From positions 89,837-153,836 of the forward strand of contig NZGD01000237.1 in assembly GCA_002690925.1 (NCBI GenBank): a stretch of DNA of 64,000 nucleotides. Reading direction: 5' to 3'. Below are positions 36,201 to 45,101 of the stretch, one piece after another. Numbering within the stretch: the stretch's first letter is position 1; each line of letters begins with the position of its first letter. The DNA is from Rhodopirellula sp. Lineage in GTDB: Bacteria > Planctomycetota > Planctomycetia > Pirellulales > Pirellulaceae. Made by a program: the position numbers and the translations under genes. Under the pieces are notes generated by a model. That model was given only the letters and a program-made list of their open reading frames with translations. It did not search any database and was not told the DNA's origin.

Positions 36201-36963
36201 CGGTTGACCGGCGATCTTCGTCAGTGAGATCGATGGGCCAAAGCGGCCCACCTTCGCGAGCCAATTCTTCCAGAATTGTGTCCCCCGTCTGAACCGAGTG
36301 AAAGAGGTTCGCGCAAATGATCGAGGGATCACTGTAGAAGGGGTTCTGAAATTGTGTCTTGCTGGGTGATTCACCGAACCCGGTGACAAATGTGCCTTGC
36401 AGCTTGTAGCTACCGAGCGACTTTTTGATTTGACGAACCAAGGCGGCAGGACCATTGCTGGGTTCATCCCATCGATAGAGATGACCCTTGGGCGTGATGT
36501 AATACCACTGACCCGCAGGTGTGCTGAGCCATTTTTCCTGTTCTCCTCCCCAGTTGTAAAAGTCGCCGCCAGTCAACAACAATTGGAGATCATTTCCAAC
36601 TTTCTTGGCACGTCGGTAACTGTCAGCGAGTTCCGGAGGAAAATCTGCTGAGGGATCAAAAGTTTCACTTTCATGAAGCAGCTTCTGCTCAAGCAAACTC
36701 AAACGCTGGTCACCACTGACGCAACCAGGCCATGTTGCCAGCACGAAGCTCTCACCCGCGAAATGATCGGCGAACCACTCTAGCTCAGCCGTCTCGGGAA
36801 AGTCACTGGGCAGCCAGTCTTTAACGTCGTTCTCTTTCTGATTCAGGCTCAGCCTGGCTGCTCGAAATCCCGATGGCAGCAGAAAGAAAAAAGCAACAAG
36901 AATCAGCAGCGCATAACTGATCCCCAACGGGCTACGTCGCTCAAGCAGTGGACGTTGATTCAT
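33199..36963 (-). CDS. RND/MMPL-family membrane transporter
   Basis: A 1254-residue inner-membrane protein with the two-fold RND layout: one membrane helix (about 12-32), a large periplasmic domain, about six helices beginning with the VGYSIVLGIVLSYICFG region (near 440) and continuing to about 600, a second periplasmic loop and a final set of helices near residues 1030-1190. The last bundle contains GVAVDDTIHFLSWF, the sterol-sensing/MMPL-type signature with paired acidic residues of the proton-relay class. Substrates may be lipids or hydrophobic compounds. No membrane-fusion protein or outer-membrane channel is adjacent, which favours MMPL/HpnN-like function over a tripartite drug pump. Regions near 360-420 are Pro-rich and probably flexible. 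Confidence 0.85.
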   Translation of the reverse strand: MNQRPLLERRSPLGISYALLILVAFFFLLPSGFRAARLSLNQKENDVKDWLPSDFPETAELEWFADHFAGESFVLATWPGCVSGDQRLSLLEQKLLHESETFDPSADFPPELADSYRRAKKVGNDLQLLLTGGDFYNWGGEQEKWLSTPAGQWYYITPKGHLYRWDEPSNGPAALVRQIKKSLGSYKLQGTFVTGFGESPSKTQFQNPFYSDPSIICANLFHSVQTGDTILEELAREGGPLWPIDLTDEDRRSTVARRRAMERLTGTLFAPAIADNFNWTAAEFRDALPENQRDQLPKDFDAQVQFHLNEILADKYDASLDELKQAPLNDRTNAWYSVYDAMEVKPPPRLTCVLITLTDLAKDNLAFALGRGIMGQPRGRLQTLAAESGVQPAAPPSMAPPPFNRPSAESVDGLPPLRIGGPPVDNTAIDEEGTITLARLVGYSIVLGIVLSYICFGSIKITVMVFVVGGCSAMLSMAMVWWTSGKVDAILLSMPSLVYVLGISGAIHVVNYYRDEVRIRGKTGAPGRALRHAILPCSLASLTTAIGLASLFTSNLAPISNFGFYSAIGVLMTVAILFSYLPAALQVFAPKIAASEDDAPSQQPAPESRLSDWWAAVGRWITGHHASVSTVCLLVLAVCSLGLLNIRTSVQLLKLFDPQSRIIHDYGWLEDNFGKLVPMELIVRIPPEMQAEYLADAENNVEQSTDQPENATSIQALTILERVEAISRIGTVVNRTLGETGRGVVGQVMSADTVLPPLPDPSNSYSPIRAKFNREILAGRTDLQENDYLRVEKSAGTLDNELWRISLRVAALSDVDYGRFISTLRESVEPVLRAYDTRDEILQHLTTDKNGDRKKLDTKSRVLVISPDRPKTLESADLILPDGEINQEATFAATLAELLSGERIESPKWIDVSPEKAETMRSNPKWDASLERFDAIVWLGSDVFAIDDFKSSSNLIDATSIRDKEITPQLTADRVPDVDGSGPMQVIYTGVVPVVYKAQRTLLTSLTHSIAMAFVLIALVMVWLLNPGRMPVGWMKPGNIANGVAAGLVSMIPNVFPVLVVFGVMCHLKIEIDIGTMMTASVAMGVAVDDTIHFLSWFRAHLDEGMSRAEAVIQSYRRVGPAMTQTTIVGGLGLFVFALSTFTPTQRFGTLMLVMLAAALAGDLILLPALLAGPAGRFFKPRDSRPNKSEKSNPDAAFPSAPLEEMGVVLPVSVDAPPSSAPAAISKEREEEESPHLRLHFPRKDSARQIKRSQ

Positions 36964-37422
36964 AGAGGAGCGCTAACTTGCATGAGCCGACGGATAAGGC
37001 TCGGTTTCGATGTAGGGTTTGTCGGTCGGTAAGTTACCGCTGATGTCTCGGGTGGTCTACTTCAAACGGGCCAACCGCATCGTACAAAGGCCTTCGGTTT
37101 GTCGGATATTCCGGTAACGTCCAGTTTACAGGTATGTCAGAGTTGTTGGCAACGGAAAAAGGGACTCGATGCGCGGCCGAGAAGCCGACTCAGCCGCTAT
37201 ATCCTCTCTGAATTGGCACTTCGCAGCCCGAAATCCTGTGATCGCCTGTATGTATTTGATGCTGATGGGTAGAGGTATGAGTGTCAGGAGCGACTCGCAA
37301 GGCTACCCATTTCGCTCTGTTGGCAAGTTCGAGAGCTGAACTGCAGAGTGGTATTTTGCAAGCAATTCATCGCTGAACTCCGTTAGCCTAAGCTGCATTT
37401 CGGTTGGCTGGACCAATGGCAT
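36964..37422. other. intergenic region, nothing recognised
   Basis: It contains one small hairpin (GAGCC/GGCTC near 36983-37000) and otherwise mixed sequence. It presumably includes the promoter of the RND gene starting at 36963 and the 3' end of the BatA operon. No tRNA, repeat or short gene was found. Confidence 0.5.
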
Positions 37423-39834
37423 TCAAGCCTGGCTTGCTGGTCTCGCTCGATGGCGATAGAAGCGATTTCCCAAAATCTGTTCCAGCAGGAAAATTGCCAA
37501 GGCAAACAAAATGGCAGGTGAGTGCAACGAGACGCGCTGGGTTGCCTTATTTTCTGCAAACTCAATGCCCTCGCGGTCCGTTACGAGGTTGTAGCGTTCC
37601 GGGCCAAAAATTTGATCGAGTTGGTTCTTTCCCACTCGTTGGAGTGACAGTGCATTTTCTGGCAAATTTGTTGAAAAACCAGAACCTGGTTTCAGACCAC
37701 GAATCCAATAGATGCCAGATCTCGGGGTGTCTGTAAACGTAATCCGTTTATTAGCTGGGGTGACATTGAAGGGGATAGGAGGTTGGTTTGCCGGCGGAAA
37801 AATCTGGATCTTCTGTGTCAGGCCTGAGGCATCCATGATCCCGCTGGGGTCGCTGCTTTGGTTGGCTTGGTCGGTTTCGATTACTTTGGGCTGGCCGACA
37901 AGCAACATGGATTCATCTCTTCCACGCTGTGTCAGGTATTCGATACTCTGCCTGGTCAGTAACCAAGCTGGCCAAGGATCAGTACCGAACAGTGCATTCC
38001 AGTTTCGCGTTGTGCTCGACAGTCCCGGAAGTGGTGTGCTGAGGACAAGGATACGGCCTGAGGTAATACCTGATTCACCGGGTACGATTCGGGACGTCAT
38101 CGCGGCATGTTCTGTGCCTGCGTATTGAATCAGGATGTTATCCTGCTCCGTTGTCTTGAGTTGCCAGTACTGCTGCACGCGAAAATCGCTCCAAGGTGTA
38201 TTGTTGGTGAGTACTGAAGTAATAGGGTTGCTACCTGCTTTCATCTGGAAAAAGGTGCCAGGATCGGGCACTCGCCAACGTCTTATCAAAGAAGGAGTGA
38301 TTTTTGATTCGATATTCGAACCCGTAACTGCAGGTCCCAACGCGATAAACACACCACCTCCAGCAGTGACATAGTCTGCAATGCTCGTGTCCGCAAGAAC
38401 ATCCTTGGGCGGATCGAGGAGTAGGATGGATTCAAAATCCATCAGGCGTACTGCAGGGAGATCCGTAAACCCGATGCGTTCTACTCGAAATTCTGAATCT
38501 TGTTCGTCTGACAAACCGGCAGATGCGGTCATGATTTGACTGATGATCAGAGATTCATCCGGATCATCACAGACAAGTAGTACTTTGGATGGCGGTAGGA
38601 CTTGGAGTGTGAAGTAACGACGATCATCGATTGAGATTCCATCGTCACCTACCAATGTGATTTGTCCGTGATGTGTACCCGTTTCAAGCGCAGGAATTGT
38701 TAGTAGCAGTTCGCTTGCACCACCCTTGGTAACCTGCACACTCGTCCGATCGACACTTTTTAGTTCGGGCAGAACAACATCACCATTGCGAATCATCGGT
38801 AGGGCTGCATCGGCTTGGTAGAGTTGCAGGTCTGCCGTAACAGAATCTGTGTCAATGTCATTGAACGAGTCGAATGTCAATGTTGTGGAGACCGAAATGG
38901 GTGCGCCGCGCGGTGGTGTTCGATCCGAGAGTTTGGGAATGGAAAGCGAACGGTTGAATCCTTCAAAGTCTCCTGTGTCAAAAATGGTCAATGATATGGA
39001 AGGGGTGGAATCAAGTAAGCTCAGCATGCTGCTGTCATCAATTGCCTCGTTCCATGTTGACTCTGCCATGTCGCTCAATAGCAGGATTTGACGGTTGGGT
39101 ATTTCACTCTCACGTACCAGGCGTGCGGCAGCATCTAGCCGCGAGGCGAGGGAAGGCGTTGTTTCCACCGGTTGCAACTGTTCGATTTTGGAAATCGCGT
39201 TGGCGGTGTCCATGGAAAAGGAGGCCAGTTGCGAGGAGCGATCGAGAATGGCAACGCGACTGGTGCGCGGTAAACGTGTTACCATCCAAGTCGCGATATC
39301 TTTCATTCTCGTGATACGGTTGTCATCTGGAGTTTTCCAAGACGACGAGGGCGAGTTATCCAGAATGATTGCGATGGCCACTGGCTCGATCGAGTCGATA
39401 GCCGGGGCTGGACCTGAGGCATAGGTATAGCCTCCCCAGATCAAGGCAATGAACAACAGTAGTATTCCTGCAACACCGAGTCCATAAGTTGTGGTTTTAG
39501 CTTGCCTTCGCGAAAGCGCGATCGTTGCCAGTAACAGTAAGGCAATGCTTACAAGACAGCAGATGCCGATTGTCAGCCATGTGATTGACAGAGCCTGGTG
39601 AATTGCAGGTCTTGCCAATGCAATCGCAAGCATGGCAACAGCGAGAATGCGCAGCGCCAGCAGCCACCAGCGACGCACACGTAATCGACTGCGATTGGAA
39701 TCGACGCGTTTGGTCAGAAAACGTATTGAAGGAAAAACTACTTTTCTGGGCTCTCGTCGTGCAATCAAATGCAGCACGACCGGGACGGTTATCGCCGCCA
39801 AGCCGAACAGTAGGGTTGCATTCAGGAACGTCAC
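37423..39834 (-). CDS. BatA-type membrane protein with von Willebrand A domain
   Basis: An 803-residue membrane-anchored protein. The first 90 residues are the BatA N-terminal module (LLFGLAAITVPVVLHLI, REPRKV, then a RWWLLALRIL helix), followed by two more helices by residue 145. A vWA-like domain follows with AIILDNSPSSS near residue 153, an altered MIDAS (DxSxS) typical of this group. Later there is a GATase-like section (ILLLDPPKDV, GGGVFIALGP) and a C-terminal helix near the end. Such proteins work with MoxR ATPases and DUF58 proteins in membrane-protein assembly or stress tolerance, but the precise function is unproven. It lies 146 bases after the DUF58 gene on the same strand. Confidence 0.8.
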   Translation of the reverse strand: MTFLNATLLFGLAAITVPVVLHLIARREPRKVVFPSIRFLTKRVDSNRSRLRVRRWWLLALRILAVAMLAIALARPAIHQALSITWLTIGICCLVSIALLLLATIALSRRQAKTTTYGLGVAGILLLFIALIWGGYTYASGPAPAIDSIEPVAIAIILDNSPSSSWKTPDDNRITRMKDIATWMVTRLPRTSRVAILDRSSQLASFSMDTANAISKIEQLQPVETTPSLASRLDAAARLVRESEIPNRQILLLSDMAESTWNEAIDDSSMLSLLDSTPSISLTIFDTGDFEGFNRSLSIPKLSDRTPPRGAPISVSTTLTFDSFNDIDTDSVTADLQLYQADAALPMIRNGDVVLPELKSVDRTSVQVTKGGASELLLTIPALETGTHHGQITLVGDDGISIDDRRYFTLQVLPPSKVLLVCDDPDESLIISQIMTASAGLSDEQDSEFRVERIGFTDLPAVRLMDFESILLLDPPKDVLADTSIADYVTAGGGVFIALGPAVTGSNIESKITPSLIRRWRVPDPGTFFQMKAGSNPITSVLTNNTPWSDFRVQQYWQLKTTEQDNILIQYAGTEHAAMTSRIVPGESGITSGRILVLSTPLPGLSSTTRNWNALFGTDPWPAWLLTRQSIEYLTQRGRDESMLLVGQPKVIETDQANQSSDPSGIMDASGLTQKIQIFPPANQPPIPFNVTPANKRITFTDTPRSGIYWIRGLKPGSGFSTNLPENALSLQRVGKNQLDQIFGPERYNLVTDREGIEFAENKATQRVSLHSPAILFALAIFLLEQILGNRFYRHRARPASQA

Positions 39835-39980
39835 GGTGAGTCGCAGTTACAGGCGGTTTGAGGAGGTGAAATGGGATTGGTTTGAGGCGGCGTTTCAAAT
39901 GTCGGACCGTCAGGGAGGCAGGATAAATCAATCAGTCAGTTGCACATCTGATCGCATCCGCTGGCAGCATTGATGGCCTG

Positions 39981-40886
39981 CTAAAAACGACTCTGGCGCT
40001 GGATGAGGTATTCGGTCAGTGCTTTGTCGAAGGGCATGCTTGTGTCGAGAGGAACATAATCGACTCGCAGGTTGTTACAGCCGTCGCGATATGCTTCTCT
40101 AAAAGCTTCGACTTGTTGCAGGTAGTCGTCACGGAACCCTGTCGCGTCCACAGAAACCGTTTCGCCACTTTCAGAGTCCTCGAACTGTACGGGACCCTCA
40201 TACGGAAAATGGACTTCGGCTTCATCCATGACATGGAAGACAATCACATCGTGTCCACCGTGTTTTAGCCTTGCCAATGCTGAGATGATCTCTTCGGGGG
40301 CACCCTCATCGTCGGTGGTGGGTAACAGGTCTGAGAAGAGAATGACTAGAGAGTGTTGCTTCAGCATTGCCGCCAACTGGATAATGCAGGCAGCCAAGTC
40401 TGTTTTTCCTGTCGGTTGCAATTTGGATAACTGCCCCATGACATCACCGATGTGACCCCGTCGACTGCGGGCGGGCAGTCGAGCCTGCATCTTCTCATCA
40501 AAAGTGATCAAACCTACGGGGTCCTGCTGCATGGTCATCAGATAAGTGAGTGATGCAGCAAGGCAGGTGCTGTACTCAAACTTGTTCATCGTCTGCTGTT
40601 CGGTGAATCCCATCGATTTCGATAAGTCGATCACCAAATAGGCGGTCAGGTTGGTTTCTGCCTCGAAGCGTTTGACGAAATACTTGTCAGTTTTTGCGTA
40701 GGCCAGCCAGTCGATCAACTTTGGGTCATCGCCTCGGTTGTATCGGCGATGTTCACTGAACTGAACTGAGAATCCGTGGAAAGGACTGGAGTGCAGGCCC
40801 TGCAAAAAGCCTCTCACCACCATGCGTGCGCGCAGATCCAGACGTTTTATTTGTTGCAGCGATTCGGGTGAAAGCAGTGCTGTCAT
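39981..40886 (-). CDS. DUF58 domain protein
   Basis: A 301-residue cytoplasmic protein. The hallmark DUF58 block FSEHRRYNRGDDPKLIDW lies near residues 44-61, followed by YAKTDKYFVKRFEAETN and the LVIDLSKSMGF segment, which forms a vWA-like metal site (DxSxS). The C-terminal half gives the rest of a Rossmann-like vWA fold (LVILFSDLLP, HVMDEAE). It starts 26 bases after the MoxR stop, a spacing that suggests one transcript. MoxR ATPase plus DUF58 is a widespread pair thought to act as a chaperone for vWA proteins such as the neighbouring BatA-like protein. Confidence 0.88.
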   Translation of the reverse strand: MTALLSPESLQQIKRLDLRARMVVRGFLQGLHSSPFHGFSVQFSEHRRYNRGDDPKLIDWLAYAKTDKYFVKRFEAETNLTAYLVIDLSKSMGFTEQQTMNKFEYSTCLAASLTYLMTMQQDPVGLITFDEKMQARLPARSRRGHIGDVMGQLSKLQPTGKTDLAACIIQLAAMLKQHSLVILFSDLLPTTDDEGAPEEIISALARLKHGGHDVIVFHVMDEAEVHFPYEGPVQFEDSESGETVSVDATGFRDDYLQQVEAFREAYRDGCNNLRVDYVPLDTSMPFDKALTEYLIQRQSRF

Positions 40887-40912
40887 TCGGAGATTGGTCC
40901 AGACAATCGTTT

Positions 40913-41998
40913 TTATTTTGTCGCCGCGAGCTTTTTCGGTTCGGGCGGCCTGATATCTTCGAGTAATCGCATCACGAGAGCATCGGTATCCATTCCTTCA
41001 GCTTGTGCTTGAAAGTTGGTAGCAACACGATGTCGCAAAACTGGCAATGCGATTCGTTTGATATCATCGGGATCGATGCTGAAACGACCATCCATTGCTG
41101 CGATGGCCTTCGCGCCCGCAATCAGATTTTGTCCGGCCCGTGGCCCGGCACCCCAATCAACCAGTTCCTGAACGTATTCTGGAGCGGTTGGATCTTTGGG
41201 ACGGGTCGCACGCACGAGTTTCGCGGCGTAGCTAATGACGTACGGATTGACTGCGATGCTTGAAACCAATTTTTGAATGTTAAGAATCGCCCGTGAAGAA
41301 AGCACCTTGTTGACTTTCACAGACTCACCACGTGTTGTCGCGGTCAGGATCTGCTCTTCTTCGTCGGCGGTGGGATAACCGACTTTGATGTTGAACATGA
41401 AGCGGTCGAGTTGTGCTTCTGGAAGAGGATAGGTTCCTTCCTGCTCGATTGGGTTTTGAGTTGCGATTGTGAAGAAAGGTGCGGGCAGTTTGTAAGTGTC
41501 ACGACCAACCGTGACTTGGCGTTCCTGCATTGCCTCCAAAAGTGCGGCTTGTGTCTTGGGAGGCGTTCGGTTGATCTCGTCTGCAAGCAGAATATTGGTA
41601 AAGATCGGACCTTCAACGAATCGAAAGCTTCGTTTCCCCTGTTCATCTTCTTCCAAAACCTGCGTTCCGGTGATATCCGAAGGCATCAAGTCAGGTGTAA
41701 ACTGGACACGCTTGAAGGAAACGTCAAGAATGTCGGCAAGTGTGCTGACCATCAGTGTTTTTGCAAGCCCGGGGACCCCCTCGAGCAGACAATGACCGCG
41801 AGTGAAGATGGCAGCCAGTAGTTGTTCGATGGTGTCACTTTGGCCAACAATGACCTTGGCTAATTCTGATCGCATCGTTTGCTGGTGATCAGAAAATTCA
41901 CGCAACACATCCCCAAGATTCCGCGAAGCTGATGTGCCCGTGGAAGTTTGTTTGGGAGATGGTTGATTTGGTGGAGGTGGTGGAGGAGAACCGCTCAT
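40913..41998 (-). CDS. moxR: MoxR-family AAA+ ATPase
   Basis: The ATG at 41998 gives 361 residues starting MSGSPPPPPPNQP; upstream codons in frame would extend it to 42085 and clash with the divergent gene. A proline-rich tail of about 35 residues precedes the AAA+ core: LLEGVPGLAKT (Walker A), SDITGTQ and LLADEINR (Walker B). Next come ATQNPIEQEGTYPLPEAQLDRF (the classic MoxR sensor-1 and arginine-finger stretch) and the C-terminal lid. MoxR ATPases act with DUF58 and vWA proteins as chaperone-like machines. It heads the minus-strand operon, and its start overlaps the start of the divergent DUF4159 gene, so the two share a bidirectional promoter or one annotated start is wrong. Confidence 0.9.
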   Translation of the reverse strand: MSGSPPPPPPNQPSPKQTSTGTSASRNLGDVLREFSDHQQTMRSELAKVIVGQSDTIEQLLAAIFTRGHCLLEGVPGLAKTLMVSTLADILDVSFKRVQFTPDLMPSDITGTQVLEEDEQGKRSFRFVEGPIFTNILLADEINRTPPKTQAALLEAMQERQVTVGRDTYKLPAPFFTIATQNPIEQEGTYPLPEAQLDRFMFNIKVGYPTADEEEQILTATTRGESVKVNKVLSSRAILNIQKLVSSIAVNPYVISYAAKLVRATRPKDPTAPEYVQELVDWGAGPRAGQNLIAGAKAIAAMDGRFSIDPDDIKRIALPVLRHRVATNFQAQAEGMDTDALVMRLLEDIRPPEPKKLAATK

Positions 41999-42074
41999 GA
42001 TGGAAAAGAAACAAGCCTTTGCGGAAACACGACCAATGCGTTTCAGGGTTGCACTGAGGCCGTTGGGTATTGCA

Positions 42075-44456
42075 ATGGCAGACACCTGCGTCGCTGACTG
42101 CTACCGTTATCTTAGACCGCTGGGGCAGAGTGCGGGAAAGGGGGGCCAGTTCTGGATTATTCTGATTTGTCTCGGAATGCTGTTGATTCCTCGCCAACAG
42201 GCGCAGGCAGACATCGATACCAAAGCAGTTCAGCGATCAATTACACGCGGAATTGCCTATCTTCGCAAATCGCAAAATGAACGAGGTGGTTGGGAGGAAT
42301 ATGGGGGCCAGTCTTGCGGCCTCTCAGCCCTCTGCACTTTGGCAATGCTGAATGCAGCGGTTTCCCGGGAAGACCCTGATATTGTGCGAGCAATGAGGTA
42401 CCTACGTACCTTCGAGCCTAATCAAACTTACTCGGTTGCACTGCAAACACTCGTTTATTGCCAGTTTGGTGCCGCTGGGGATCTACCCCGAATCCGTCGA
42501 AATGTCGAATGGCTTGTCAAAGGGCAGAAGTCCACTGGGGTCGAAAATCGGATTGGAAGCTGGGATTATGGAAGTCAGCGTGGAGCGGGCGATCCATCCA
42601 ATTCCCAGTTTGCTTTGTTGGCACTCGGCGCAGCTCAGGACCGAGGGGTCAAGATTGATACTTCGGTTTTCCAACGCGCGCACCGCTACTGGACCGATCG
42701 TCAGCAGTCCAACGGTGGATGGGCTTACGGCAGCGGCCGGCGGACTTCGGGAAGCATGACCTGTGCCGGCATTGCATCAGTCATCATCGCAGGTAGTCGT
42801 CTCGATTCTGATGCTGCTGGAAACCGAATCCAGTGTTGTGGGGGTAGTACCACAGATGAGCAGGCGATTGAAAATGGCATCCAATGGCTCGGCAGAAATT
42901 TCACACTGCAAGTCAATCCTGGGGGCGATTCCATGACCAAGTTTTACTACCTATATGCGCTCGAGCGAGTTGGTCGATTATCGGGACGCCGATTCATTGG
43001 TGACCATGACTGGTACCGTGAAGGTGCGGAATACCTGGTCGGTATTCAAGATGAGTTTCAGGGATACTGGTCCAATGTAGGAGCGATGGAAAGCAGTAAT
43101 GTTGCCACTTCGTTTGCGTTGTTGTTTCTCAGCAAGGGAAAGCGGCAAGTAGTGGCGGGCAGACTCCGGTATGGAAGTCCTGAAGCTCAAGCTATGTGGA
43201 ACCAACATCCTGATGGATTACGTCAACTAGTTCGGCATGTCGAACTTGACTGGGGGCGTGATCTTACATGGCAGACCATCGATGCCAACAATGCAAGTTT
43301 GGAAGACTTTCTGCAGGCTCCGGTTCTCGTTATGAGTGGAACGGGAACGATACCTATGACCGACGAGTTATCTGAGCGACTCAAACAGTATGTGGATCAG
43401 GGAGGCTGCATCCTCTTTGAAGCTGAAGGTGGTGACGGATGTGGAGATGCCAGTGGTTTTGAACGCAGTGTGAATCAGTTATGCCAGAGCTGGTTTGAGG
43501 GGGCAGGTTTGGAACGTTTGGCTCCAGGGCATCCCATCTGGTCAGCTCAGCATAAAGTAGATCCAACTGTGATTGGTTCTGACTTTTGGGTGTATGGTGT
43601 CCAAGCGTGTTGTCGTACGGCTGTTTTTTATGTGCCCCAAAGTTTGTCGTGTCGCTGGGAATACGGCGATCTTCTGTTCCACCGGGATCGCGGTGGCGAG
43701 CAACTTCGAGAGCAGGTGCAGGCTGGAATTCGTATTGGGGAAAATCTGATTGCTTACGCTACTGGTCGTGAATTAAAAGACAAACTTGAGCAAAGGACTA
43801 TTCTGCCGGCGGGAACCGCAAGTGATGCACCGCGAGACGTGGTGCAAGTGGCAATGCTATCGCTTGATGCGGGTGGGCAAGAGGCACGTCGTGCACTTCC
43901 CAATGCGATGGCGTTGATCGCGGCTCGTGTACCAATCTCGCTAGCCTCGCCCGCACAGCCAGTTAGCCTTGATTCTGAGCAATTAAACGATGTGCCATTT
44001 TTGTGGATTCATGGGCGCACAGACTTTCGCTGGGACGAAACTCAACGCAAGCTGCTTCGCGACTATGTCCAGAGTGGCGGGATCATTCTTGGTTCTGCTG
44101 TTTGTGGTAGCCAAGCCTTTAGCGATGCATTTCGGCGTGAGATTGCGAAAACGCTTCCTCGTGCACCGCTGCAGGCCATGCCGGCAAATCACCCCGCAAT
44201 TCGTGCAAACGGCGGTTTTGACCTTCGCAATGTTACGATTCGGACGCCTGCGGGTGGGGGAAAACAAGGTTCGCGTCGAATGGGGCAGCCGGATCTGGAA
44301 TTTGCCTTAGTGGACGACTTGGCAGCGGTCTTTTTTTCCCCGTTGGACTTGAGTTGTGCCTTGGAAAGCCCGAATTCAATCCAATGCCCCGGGTACGACA
44401 CTGAGGATGCGGCAAAAATCGTCGCAAATCTCGTGCTTTTTGCTCTTCAGCAGTAG
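42075..44456 (+). CDS. secreted DUF4159 protein with prenyltransferase/squalene-cyclase-like N-terminus
   Basis: Upstream ATGs (41997, 42000, 42036) are in frame, but the ATG at 42075 is preferred. It keeps the signal region, a basic stretch then FWIILICLGMLLIPRQQAQA, and avoids overlap with MoxR. Mature residues about 25-400 contain alpha/alpha-toroid repeats with GGW-type motifs (SQNERGGWEEYGG, QQSNGGWAYGSG). These resemble terpene-cyclase-like repeats, but no catalytic Asp-rich motif is visible. The second half has two DUF4159-like modules (QGGCILFEAEGGDGCGD; SGGIILGSAVCGSQAF) with Cys pairs that could bind metal. In planctomycetes these proteins accompany MoxR-DUF58-BatA genes, as here. 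Function is unknown. Confidence 0.75.
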   Translation: MADTCVADCYRYLRPLGQSAGKGGQFWIILICLGMLLIPRQQAQADIDTKAVQRSITRGIAYLRKSQNERGGWEEYGGQSCGLSALCTLAMLNAAVSREDPDIVRAMRYLRTFEPNQTYSVALQTLVYCQFGAAGDLPRIRRNVEWLVKGQKSTGVENRIGSWDYGSQRGAGDPSNSQFALLALGAAQDRGVKIDTSVFQRAHRYWTDRQQSNGGWAYGSGRRTSGSMTCAGIASVIIAGSRLDSDAAGNRIQCCGGSTTDEQAIENGIQWLGRNFTLQVNPGGDSMTKFYYLYALERVGRLSGRRFIGDHDWYREGAEYLVGIQDEFQGYWSNVGAMESSNVATSFALLFLSKGKRQVVAGRLRYGSPEAQAMWNQHPDGLRQLVRHVELDWGRDLTWQTIDANNASLEDFLQAPVLVMSGTGTIPMTDELSERLKQYVDQGGCILFEAEGGDGCGDASGFERSVNQLCQSWFEGAGLERLAPGHPIWSAQHKVDPTVIGSDFWVYGVQACCRTAVFYVPQSLSCRWEYGDLLFHRDRGGEQLREQVQAGIRIGENLIAYATGRELKDKLEQRTILPAGTASDAPRDVVQVAMLSLDAGGQEARRALPNAMALIAARVPISLASPAQPVSLDSEQLNDVPFLWIHGRTDFRWDETQRKLLRDYVQSGGIILGSAVCGSQAFSDAFRREIAKTLPRAPLQAMPANHPAIRANGGFDLRNVTIRTPAGGGKQGSRRMGQPDLEFALVDDLAAVFFSPLDLSCALESPNSIQCPGYDTEDAAKIVANLVLFALQQ

Positions 44457-44653
44457 CCGGGGATTGGTGAGAGTCGATTTTTGTACGATCTTCCGTTCTT
44501 TTCGGAGGTCGCGCAGAGGGTTTTTAGCAATGCTGATCCAAGAAACGTCGCTAACACGGCCATTTCTACTTGCCGAAATAGCCCCTCTACTGCAATAATC
44601 GGCACTCGAAATTTCCATATTGCCCAAATTAGCCGACAAACCGAGCCCTTACG

Positions 44654-44818
44654 ATGGCCAGAAGTAAGAAGAAAGCTGAAACCATTTTCCTCGTGTGCGA
44701 GGAGTGCGGCGACTACAACTATTCCGTCAGGAGAAAGCCTGGCGGAGAGAAGCTCCGCGTCAAAAAGTATTGCCCGCGACTGCGGAAGCACACTTTTCAT
44801 GGCGAAAAGAAGAAGTAA
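44654..44818 (+). CDS. rpmG: 50S ribosomal protein L33
   Basis: A 54-residue protein (ATG 44654, TAA 44816-44818) with the L33 pattern: [20 protein letters not shown], then [19 protein letters not shown] and [11 protein letters not shown] CxxC zinc half-site is present (Cys15, Cys18). Of the second Cys pair expected in zinc-binding L33, only the first remains; the position of the other holds Leu (CPRLRKH). This makes it intermediate between C+ and C- forms, which many bacteria switch under zinc limitation. It is a stand-alone gene between the DUF4159 gene and recJ, without a second ribosomal gene or tRNA beside it. Confidence 0.92.
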   Translation: MARSKKKAETIFLVCEECGDYNYSVRRKPGGEKLRVKKYCPRLRKHTFHGEKKK

Positions 44819-44929
44819 TTCGATCAAGGCCTGTTCTTGGTGAGCGGCCCACGCGTCACCCGAACATAGCCCCGCAGTGAGTCTGGCACGCAGTTGTGCG
44901 ATTGATGGAATGGACCGTTCGACTTTCTG

Positions 44930-44965
44930 TCGGTTGGCGGCACCCTCTCGGTTGGCAGCACCCTT
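44930..44965 (+). repeat. 18-bp tandem duplication upstream of recJ
   Basis: The unit TCGGTTGGCGGCACCCTC (44930-44947) is followed by a copy that differs at two positions (44948-44965), and a partial third (TCGGTTAGATGG) begins next. The effect is unknown. Confidence 0.6.
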
Positions 44966-45034
44966 TCGGTTAGATGGAGAGTTGCGGCGTTAGCCGGTGT
45001 TCATTTTTGGTCTTGGTATCTCATGGCTGCCGAA

Positions 45035-45064
45035 TTTCCAGCGACAGAGTTTCCAGCGACAGAG
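45035..45064 (+). repeat. 15-bp exact tandem duplication upstream of recJ
   Basis: TTTCCAGCGACAGAG occurs twice in a row, at 45035-45049 and 45050-45064. In the frame of recJ it would code for a repeated FQRQS, but it lies before the best start (45102), so it is probably non-coding leader. Confidence 0.65.
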
Positions 45065-45101
45065 GTCGAGTCCAAGCGGTTCAGGTCCACAGGGTTCAAG
45101 G

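Noticed and set aside
44997..45101. N-terminal extension of RecJ before 45102
   Set aside because: The added residues come from the 15-bp tandem repeat and low-complexity sequence and do not match the usual RecJ start; the ATG at 45102 fits.
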